Shown one piece after another: positions 8,842 to 16,700 of a stretch of 64,000 nt of DNA. A program made the position numbers and the translations under genes. The notes beneath the pieces were generated by a model. It did no database searches, was not told where the DNA came from, and saw nothing but the letters and a program-made list of their open reading frames with translations. The DNA is from CAVYXZ01 sp965223835 (GTDB taxonomy: Bacteria > Chloroflexota > Anaerolineae > Aggregatilineales > Phototrophicaceae): contig CBDCXQ010000001.1 in NCBI GenBank assembly GCA_965223835.1, forward strand, positions 3,782,001-3,846,000, read 5' to 3'. Positions within the stretch are counted from its first letter, which is position 1. Every line of letters starts with the position of its first letter.

Positions 8842-9642
8842 ATGAAATTCGCATTGAACTACTCGCCCGAAGCGGTAGCATTGCTGCGCACTGGACAGAT
8901 TGAAATTGATCTGTTCAAATGCCCGAATTGGCCTGATATGGTTGCTGAGGCGCAGCAAGATCGTCCAGTCTACATCCATTTCCCGCTGATTGCCGGACAG
9001 CGCAATATTGAGGCGGTAGGTTTGGACCAGATTGCGGAATGGCGAGCGACTACGGCCACGCAATTCGTCAACGTACATCTCGGTGCGCGGGTACAAGACT
9101 TACCGAATATTGAAGATGCGAATGCCGTCGTGGCAACAATGGTTGCCGATGTTCAAAAACTCGTCGATTGCTTTGGCACAGAACATGTCATTGCCGAGAA
9201 CGTACCCTACCCCGATTTCTACGGAAACAAGCCGCGCATCGTCGTCGAACCAACGGTCATCCGGCGCGTGATCGAGACCTGTGGTTGTGGCTTGCTGCTT
9301 GATCTGGCACACGCCCGGTTGAGTTCGGAATCACTCGGTATGGATGTCCACGAATATATCGTTCAACTGCCGATTGAGCGATTGCGCGAAGTCCATATTA
9401 CTGGCATTGGCTTAAACCGTGACGGCCAGTGCGAAGATCATTTGCCCATGACTGAGACCGATTGGGCCTTATTCAACTGGGCCTTAAAGCAAATTGACAG
9501 TGGCGCCTGGGCCACACCGGCAATCGTTGCCTGTGAGTATGGCGGTATTGGCCCGCTGTTCGAATGGCGCAGCGATGCTGCTGTGATCGCCCATGATATT
9601 CCGCGCATGGTTGCGATGCTACGTGAAACGGTCGAAGTTTAA
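8842..9642 (+). CDS. DUF692/MNIO-like TIM-barrel protein
   Basis: 266 residues with AAGGAG before the ATG. Motifs line up with the DUF692 (multinuclear non-heme iron oxidase) plan: HFPLIAGQ and NVHLGA early, VIAENVPYPDFYG, LLLDLAHARLSSESLG, REVHITGIG, and EDHLPMTETDW where DUF692 proteins have a DTHDHPV-like motif. Known members modify Cys or Asp residues of peptides (for example MbnB), usually beside a precursor peptide gene. No precursor or partner gene is evident here, so it is an orphan. A xylose-isomerase-like TIM-barrel enzyme with another job is the main alternative. Confidence 0.6.
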   Translation: MKFALNYSPEAVALLRTGQIEIDLFKCPNWPDMVAEAQQDRPVYIHFPLIAGQRNIEAVGLDQIAEWRATTATQFVNVHLGARVQDLPNIEDANAVVATMVADVQKLVDCFGTEHVIAENVPYPDFYGNKPRIVVEPTVIRRVIETCGCGLLLDLAHARLSSESLGMDVHEYIVQLPIERLREVHITGIGLNRDGQCEDHLPMTETDWALFNWALKQIDSGAWATPAIVACEYGGIGPLFEWRSDAAVIAHDIPRMVAMLRETVEV

Positions 9643-10012
9643 TGGACGATAGTTAAGGAGGGCAATTGATGCCAGATGAATATTTGACGATTGTGAAAAA
9701 AACCGAAGCCGGTTTAGAAGTTCAGGGGTGTGTCGCCAGCCAGTTCGCGCATAGTGCGGCCCGCATACCCCATACAACGGTCCAGTTGGTTCCTGTGTTT
9801 CGTGGCACCCAGGACATCTTAATTCACCGACGGGCGGCAAATCGCCATACCGATCCCAACAAGCAAGATATTAATGGCGGACATGTGACTTTCGAGCTAG
9901 GGTTGTTGAGTGGTCAGAGCAGCCTCCTTGACGTTGTCGAGCAGACAGCCTTGCGTGAAGCCCGCGAAGAAATTTGGGTAGCTGTGGCTGGACAACCTCA
10001 CATTATCACTTA

Positions 10013-11141
10013 GTGCTTCGTCCGGTAAATGCTGAGGAAACAGAGTAGAATAGGTAAAAACGAAAGCATACGCGATGCCGAGAAAGTTGGACCTGCGGGC
10101 CTTGAAGGAAGGCGAAGCGCAGAAATTGCACCAGATCAGCCGATCGCGCACGGCCCCACAGCGTGCAGTCGAGCGTGCTCAAATTGTGCTGCTATTCAGC
10201 GAAGGCAAGCGGGTTGAAGCCATCGCTCAGGCAGTGGGTCGGACCCCGGCCACCGTCTACCGTCAAGTCCATCAGTTCAATGAGCGGGGTTTGGCCTTTG
10301 TGGACGATTTACCCCGTGAGGGTCGTCCCCTAGTCTATACCGAGGACCAACGGGGGGCGATTGTGAAAGCCGCCAAAACCAATCCGCAACACCTGGGCCT
10401 TGAATTTGGACATTGGACGCTAGATTTGCTGGTGGCCTATGTTAATGAGGTGCTTGGGATTGCCATTTCGCGCAGCCAATTGGGAGAAGTGCTGAAGCAA
10501 GAAGGCTTGAAATGATACCAAGAAAAAACCTATTTCAGTGAGCGGCCCGACCCACAGTTCGTGGAAAAAAGGGGGCGATTGTGAGCTTGTATCGCCAGCC
10601 ACCCGAAGACGCCTATGTGCTGTGCGTGGACGAAATGGGACCCACATCAGCCAAGACCTATGTCGCGCCACGCTGGGCTGAGAAGCGTCCGCATGTCGAA
10701 GCGGACTACGGCAGGCGCGGCAAGATTTGGACCTTTGGGGCCTTTGAACCGGCCACCGGTCAGGCGCTGACCTGCTGCTATCCGGAGCGAACCAGTGCCA
10801 ACTTCGTGGCTTTCCTGGATGGGGTGGCCGATACGTGGCTTGGTCAAACGATCTATATCATTTTGGATAACCTATCGACCCACAAAACGCTCGATGTTTT
10901 GTTGTGGGCACTGGCTCATCCCCATGTGCAGTTTCTGTTTCAACCCACCTATGCGCCCTGGTTGAACTTGATTGAACCCTGGTGGAAAACCTTGCGTTCA
11001 TTGGCGCTCAAAGGGCGTTGCTTTCAGATCGTTGCTGAGATTGCAGACGCTATCGAGTGGGCAACACACCATTGGAATCAAAATAAGAAACCTTACGTCT
11101 GGCGCAAAGTCTTTACATAATTACTTATCGGATGGAGCACT
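10013..11141 (+). mobile_element. IS630-family insertion sequence (decayed)
   Basis: An element of about 1.13 kb, flanked by TA on both sides (10011-10012 and 11142-11143), as expected for Tc1/mariner/IS630 elements. Imperfect terminal inverted repeats are visible: left GTGCTTCGTCCGGTAA and right (reverse complement) GTGCTCCATCCGATAA, 13 of 16 identical, all differences being transitions. The right end carries one extra base before the TA. It holds a single transposase gene broken into two frames. Confidence 0.85.
10075..11120 (+). pseudogene. IS630-family transposase, interrupted by a stop and a frameshift
   Basis: The N-terminal part (146 residues) holds the helix-turn-helix region (KRVEAIAQAVGRTPATVYRQV). 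The C-terminal part (from GTG 10581) holds the DDE catalytic residues: Asp in CVDEMGP, Asp in ILDNLSTHK, Glu in WLNLIEPWWK. Between them a TGA at 10513-10515 stands where the reading suggests Trp. The frame then changes by -1 around the run of six A and five G at 10565-10575. A programmed -1 frameshift could explain the second lesion in an IS630 element, but not the TGA, so the gene is probably dead. Confidence 0.85.
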
Positions 11142-11451
11142 TAGGCAGATGTTTGCCGGTTTACGCAGCTCGGTGAACTGGCGGTTGAGCAACCCCGGAA
11201 TGTTGAATACTCCACTGCATTTATCGTTTTTTTACCGGAAAGCACTAACCCAGGTGATGGTAGGGTGATTGTTGATGACGATGGGGCCACTCCCTACGAC
11301 TGTCGACGCATTCCGCTGAACCAGGTGCGTGAAGCGTTTCGCGCCAACCCGGACGATTTTGCCGATGGAGCAAATAGAATTTTGTCCCGGTTGGACACCA
11401 ATGTCGAATTTGAAAATTCGTTGCTGAATATGATGATGCGGGGATGCCAAA

Positions 11452-11943
11452 ATGATAATGACCGATGACTGTTTGATTTGTAACCGTATCAGCCAAATTC
11501 AGTTGAATACCAATCCCTATTTTGTGGCAGAATTACGCACAGGTTATGTGGTATTAGGAGATTTTCAGTTCTTTCACGGCTACACGCTGTTTTTATGTAA
11601 ACAACATGTCCCAGAGTTGCATCAATTGGAGGCGCAATTCAGACTGAACTTCCTTGATGAAATGAGTGCCGTAGCGCAGGCTGTTTTTGAGGGATTCAAG
11701 CCAATAAAGCTGAATTACGAACTCCTGGGTAACAGCGAACCCCATCTTCACTGGCATTTGTTTCCACGTCACACGAACGACCCGATGCTTCGATCACCCG
11801 TGTGGCTCGTTGACAAATCCATCCGCTACGCTGAGGCAGCCCGACCAGATACAGACCAACTTGATGCGCTCAAACTTCATATAATGGAACAGCTTGAAAA
11901 AACGGCGGGAGACTATATCATTAGCCGTTACCATGCTCCGTAA
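11452..11943 (+). CDS. HIT family protein
   Basis: 163 residues from ATG 11452 (161 from the ATG at 11458). The histidine triad is present as EPHLHWHLFPR near residue 104. A CxxC pair (CLIC) at the N-terminus is typical of the branch with a zinc-binding start. HIT proteins hydrolyse nucleoside phosphoramidates, dinucleoside polyphosphates or adenylylated products. The start overlaps the end of the split Nudix gene and is followed 15 bases later by another Nudix gene, a sensible cluster for nucleotide clean-up. Confidence 0.9.
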   Translation: MIMTDDCLICNRISQIQLNTNPYFVAELRTGYVVLGDFQFFHGYTLFLCKQHVPELHQLEAQFRLNFLDEMSAVAQAVFEGFKPIKLNYELLGNSEPHLHWHLFPRHTNDPMLRSPVWLVDKSIRYAEAARPDTDQLDALKLHIMEQLEKTAGDYIISRYHAP

Positions 11944-11958
11944 GCCAGAGTAATTTTT

Positions 11959-12633
11959 ATGAACGATAAACTGCGACAGGCAATCTATTTGATTGCGGAT
12001 GAGCTGCGCGGCATGGCGACCCTTGAAAAACATTACGCGAAAGACCCTTATATTGCCGAACGTGCTCAGAATATGCTGAAATTAGCCGCCAAACTCGCGG
12101 TTCAGGTGGATACCGTTCATGGTGAAGCCGAGACACTCAGCGCGTTTACCAATCCTGATCTGTGGCGGGCTTCGCCAGCAATGGGCGCCGACGCCGTCGT
12201 CTACAACGAGAATGGTCATGTCCTGTTAATCCGGCGAGAGGGAGATGGCACCTGGGCGCTGCCTGGCGGCGCTATCGAAATAGGCGCAACACCTGCCGCG
12301 GGTGTTTTGAAAGAACTGTGGGAAGAGGCCGGGCTACGCGGACAGGTCAAGCGCCTTCTGGCCGTCTATGATGCGCAGCGCTGGGGGAGCTTATCTGCAA
12401 TCCATCACCACATTTTCGTCTTCGAAGTAACCTGCGACGATCTCACCCTCAAACCCGGTATCGAGTCGTCTCATGCCCGCTTTTTTCCACCGGACGCGCT
12501 CCCCCGCGACAACATGCACCCCAGCCATGTTGACCGGGTGCCGCATGTGCTGGCATTACAACCGGGCGTGTGTTATTTTGACCCGGCGGATACTCGCTCA
12601 ACGGATATGCCAATGGCCCATCACCCAGACTAA
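11959..12633 (+). CDS. Nudix hydrolase with N-terminal helical domain
   Basis: 224 residues. The first ~60 residues (MNDKLRQAIYLIADELRGMA ... YIAERAQNMLKLA) match the small helical domain found before some Nudix enzymes (Nudix_N type). The Nudix fold runs from about residue 75 to 205. The box reads GGAIEIGATPAAGVLKELWEEAGL-like, with the metal-binding core KELWEE intact. The first Glu of the consensus is Ala and the Arg is Lys. Substrate is not predictable. It is last in the Nudix-HIT-Nudix cluster and converges on an LLM gene whose stop is 4 bases away. Confidence 0.88.
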   Translation: MNDKLRQAIYLIADELRGMATLEKHYAKDPYIAERAQNMLKLAAKLAVQVDTVHGEAETLSAFTNPDLWRASPAMGADAVVYNENGHVLLIRREGDGTWALPGGAIEIGATPAAGVLKELWEEAGLRGQVKRLLAVYDAQRWGSLSAIHHHIFVFEVTCDDLTLKPGIESSHARFFPPDALPRDNMHPSHVDRVPHVLALQPGVCYFDPADTRSTDMPMAHHPD

Positions 12634-12637
12634 GCAG

Positions 12638-13573
12638 CTACCGAAAACGCGGAATCACCTGATCGGCGAATAACTCAATGCCTGCTGTGCTGGGAAAATC
12701 AGCAAACCGAATGATAAAGTATTCGACACCCAGGTCAACATACTGCTGTAGCCGCTCGGCAACACGATCAGGCGTACAGATGTCAGATTCGAGGTTGGAG
12801 TTAAACGGGTTACTATCAGCGATCTTACGGGCATCGACCTCGTTCTCAGCGATCGCCAGTGCCGCCTCGCCCCATGTTTTGAGGATTTCATCGTAGTCGC
12901 GATCCACCGCATCACAGTGCGAACGCAAAACAGCCAATTTGTGCCCATATGATTCGAGCGAACCGCCTAGATTCCACCAATCGGCATGTTCAGCGACAAC
13001 CCGTAACGTAAGTTGCTCACCACCGCCACCAATTAATATCGGAGGCACAGGATCAGGTCGGGGTTCACAGTAGGCATTTTGAATCTGATAGTGTTTGCCC
13101 GTGAAGCTCGCTGGTGATTCAGTCCACATTTTACGTACAATCTGGACGGTTTCTTCCAGTTGGTGGATGCGAACAGCAGGTCGCGGAAAATCATAATTGT
13201 AAGCGTGATACTCGTCTTCTTTCCAGCCCGCCCCGATGCCAAAGATAAGACGACCACCGGAAAGCAATTGCAGGGTCGCGGCGGATTTCGCCAGCAGCGC
13301 CGGGTTGCGGTACGATTGGCTCATGACCATGCTGCCCACATCCAGTTTCGGGAAGGAAGCGGCTAGGTAGCAAATGCTGGTCCAGCATTCCAGTGTATCC
13401 ACATCATCAGCGATAAAATTGGCCCAGGGCACAAAATGATCCGCGATCCAAAATGAGTCAAATGTATTTTCGATCTTGTGTAACGTGTTGGTAATCTGGT
13501 TGACGAACGTTGCGCGGCGGCTGGAATCGGCGGGAAAGGCCGGGGCACGCCAGCCAAATTTTATCGGGGCCAT
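12638..13573 (-). CDS. LLM-class F420-dependent oxidoreductase
   Basis: 311 residues, the usual length for luciferase-like TIM-barrel enzymes. Seen: FDSFWIADHFVPW, VGSMVMSQSYRNPALLAKSAATLQLLSGGRL, FGIGAGWKEDEYHAY, and PPILIGGGGEQLTLRVVAEHADWWN, all standard for the LLM family. Most relatives with this pattern use F420 or FMN; the reaction is not known. AAGGAGAAATGGC precedes the ATG. It resembles the interrupted gene at 62603-63535. Confidence 0.88.
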   Translation of the reverse strand: MAPIKFGWRAPAFPADSSRRATFVNQITNTLHKIENTFDSFWIADHFVPWANFIADDVDTLECWTSICYLAASFPKLDVGSMVMSQSYRNPALLAKSAATLQLLSGGRLIFGIGAGWKEDEYHAYNYDFPRPAVRIHQLEETVQIVRKMWTESPASFTGKHYQIQNAYCEPRPDPVPPILIGGGGEQLTLRVVAEHADWWNLGGSLESYGHKLAVLRSHCDAVDRDYDEILKTWGEAALAIAENEVDARKIADSNPFNSNLESDICTPDRVAERLQQYVDLGVEYFIIRFADFPSTAGIELFADQVIPRFR

Positions 13574-13701
13574 GCCATTTCTCCTTCAAGTATGCATGGC
13601 ATGATGATAACAGATTATTGTCACTGAAGCCGCGCATGTGGTGACTGAAAGCGTAAAGTGGTTGGCACCGAAATACAGAATTTGAACAGTTTAGCGAAAA
13701 G

Positions 13702-13740
13702 GCCCCTTATCTCAAATGACTGACTGTGGCGATAAGGGGC
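13702..13740 (-). terminator. Hairpin downstream of ftsK
   Basis: A perfect 10-bp stem (GCCCCTTATC and GATAAGGGGC) with a 19-base loop lies just after the ftsK stop. On the minus strand it is followed by CTTTTC, a short U-rich tail. The long loop and modest tail make it a likely but not certain intrinsic terminator for ftsK. Confidence 0.55.
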
Positions 13741-13752
13741 ATTAACTTTCAT

Positions 13753-16700
13753 CTAGGGTGAGTTATGGGGCTTTAAAACCTCACGCGGCTTGCTGCCTTC
13801 TTGTTGTGGTCCAACAATGCCCTCAGATTCCATCATGTCAATGAGACGAGCAGCCCGCGTATAACCGATGCGCAGGCGGCGTTGCAATAGCGAAACCGAC
13901 GCCTTGTTCAAGCGTTGCACCATCTCCACGGCCTGATCGTACAATTCGTCGCGTTCGTCTTTCACCCGCTGGTTCAGTTCCATGCCCTCATCAGCGCCAT
14001 CGTCCCAGAAGGCGATTTGCTGCGCATCACTCGATGAACCAGAACTGGATTCAAACGGTGCTGTTGTCGACTCTGCGGGGACAGCGCGGGCAGCGACCGT
14101 TGGCACTTCATCATCGTCATCAACGGCCAGCGTTTTGATAATGAACGGTTCACGCTGTTGGGCATTCTGCTGTTTCCAATAGCGCGTCACATTGTTGATT
14201 TCCTCTGGCGAGACGAACACGCCTTGCAACCGGAGTGGCGCTGGTGAGTTACCACTCAGGTAAAGCATATCCCCCTTGCCAAGTAACCGTTCGGCACCCG
14301 GTTGATCGAGAATAACACGACTATCGACACCACCGGCAACGGCGAAGGCAATCCGTGCCGGGAAGTTCGCTTTAATCAGACCGGTGACGACATCAACCGA
14401 TGGCCGCTGGGTCGCGATCACCAGATGAATGCCAGTCGCCCGGGCCAGCGCCGCGATACGGGTAATCACACGCTCAGTTTCGTCCGGTGCCAACATCATC
14501 AGATCGGCTAATTCGTCAATCACCACAACGATATAGGGCATCGGTTCCCGATCATCAGGCAAGTGCTTATTAAAATCTTCGATATTACGGGCGGAGGCGT
14601 TACTGAACTGCTTGTACCGCTCATCCATTTCGCGTGTGACCCATTTGAGCACACCGACCGTCCGCTCCAGGTCAACCACAACCGGTGCCACCAGATGCGG
14701 GATCCCGTTGTAGCCGGTCAATTCCACGCGCTTGGGGTCAACCATGATGAACTTGACTTTATCGGGTTTGTTATTGACCAGAATGCTACAAATAATCGCG
14801 TTCACCAGCACCGATTTACCGGACCCGGTCGTCCCGGCAACCAGCAGATGGGGCATACTGGCAAGATCCGCCGAGATGGGTGTACCGTCCACACTTTGCC
14901 CTAGACCCAGAACCAGAGGTGAATTACCTGTTAGCTTCTGGAAATCATCGGATTCCATCACATCACGGAGACTCACCAGCGACGCTTCGGCGTTGGGGAC
15001 TTCGATGCCAACAAAACCCTTACCCGGAACTGGTGCTTCAATACGGATCGATTTCGCGCCGAGCGCCAGCTGCAAATCTTTGTCAAGCTGCGCAATCGCA
15101 CCGACTTTGACCCGGTTTTTCTTACCGGAGCGCGTGGTCAGATAATCTGGCTCGACACCAAATTGCGTAATCACCGGCCCGGTGTTTACCTCAACCACGC
15201 GGCCCGGCGCACCAAAACTCTGCAGCGTTTCTTCAATGATACGCGCACGCCTGAGCAGCATCTCCCGGTCAAAATCCGATTCAGACCCGGTGTTCAACAA
15301 CGATGTGTAATCGGGTAATTGCCAGTTACGCCGTTTGTTGGTGCCGGGAGCAGCGGGTGCTGGCGGGGTTTCTGGTCGGCCAAACGCTGGTGACGGTGTA
15401 CTGATGGGCCGGGCTGCACTGGGCGGGGTCGGCTGTTCCAACTTGCTTTGCGCAGTACCACCATTCGACGTTGGGATGCCGGATAATGTTTGCCGCTGCG
15501 GGCGCTCTGGAGTTTGCAGTGGCGGCGTTGGTCTCGACGTTGTCGCGGCTGGAGGCGTTGTCGCTGCCGAACTTTCAGCATCATCCGGCTTATCAGCACG
15601 CGCGGGTGGTGCGGTTTGTCCACTGCGTATCGCATTGAGACGATCACGCCGCTCGGCCAGGGAACTTTGGTCGGATTCATTGCTGCGTGCAACGGGCCGC
15701 GCCCACACATTTTTGCCTGTCTCACGGGTTGCTGGACCCGTGCCTTTCGGTCTAGCGGGCGGTAATTGCCGCAGCGATTCATCTTCCTCGTCCTGAACCG
15801 CCTCGACATCAGGCTCTGTAATCGCCGGTTGCGGCGCACGCTCAGCCGGTGGTGACGCTGGTTTGAGCAAATCGCCGAGTGTGGCAGATGCCGTTGCTGG
15901 TTGGTTTGGTGATGATGAAGCAGGTTGCGCTGGTGCGGGTGGTGTCGGCTGTCCAGGTGTCGGTGAAGATGGCGCGATTGGCAGTGCCACCGAGGCTGCA
16001 GGTTGCTGCGGCACTAGCGGTTGCGCCGATTCAGCCGCCGCCTCATTGCTGCCGCGATTGAAAAGACCCCCTAGTCCAGCAGGCCTTGCTCTGGGTTCAG
16101 CCACTTTGTCGGCCACTGGTGCCGCTGCAGACGTTTTGTTACCCCGACCACCGATGCCACCAAACAACCGTGCTGCAATTGAGGGCTGGTTGGTTTCGCC
16201 GACGGGCAGTGCAGCTTGCTCCATTGGAACGGCCTCAGAACCATCAAAGAAAGCGGTAACCGTTTTACCACCCATTGTAATCGGAATGGGACGTGGTTCT
16301 TCAGCCGATTCTACTGGGCTGGCTGCGGGGAGTGCCGGTGCCTGGCCGCCAGTGAGTTCAGGTGCAGGTGGTTTGGAGACAGTCACTTGCGCTTCGGCTG
16401 CCGCCGCCAATTGCTGGGCTGCCATCCGCGCCCGGGCTTCGCGGGTTTGGGCACGGCGCCGCTGTGCATCGATAAAACTGCGCCACAGGCTGATAAAGAA
16501 GATAGCCAGCTCAGCGGCTGTGATGCGCAACACCAGCATCACACCAATCATAATCAGACCAACCATCGTCACGAACATGCCGGCTTCAGTGACGTTCGTC
16601 ACCAGGAAGAAATACATTTGCCGCCCGATGTAACCCCCGTCACCGCCATAGGTTTCTGAGAGTTGTTGCGCCAATGCCATGCCGTCGGGAGTCGTCAAAT

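Larger units (their letters stand above)
9669..11468 (+). pseudogene. Nudix hydrolase gene split by an IS630-family insertion
   Basis: The first half starts at ATG 9669 behind AGGAGG and reads HTTVQLVPVFRGTQDILIHRR, a glycine/glutamate-rich stretch and a Nudix box core (ALREAREEIWV), then meets TAG at 10011. The second half resumes after the element at 11145 and continues the fold (QLGELAVEQPRNVEYSTAFIVFL ... NQVREAFRANPDDFADG) to a stop at 11468. Both halves are in the same frame relative to the duplicated TA. Joining them at a single TA still gives TAG, so a point change or an earlier defect must also exist. The HIT gene start overlaps its end, which suggests an operon of nucleotide-cleaning enzymes. 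Confidence 0.8.

Noticed and set aside
10541..10584. Programmed -1 frameshift in the IS630 transposase
   Set aside because: The A6G5 run could slip, but an in-frame TGA lies upstream, so decay is the simpler account.
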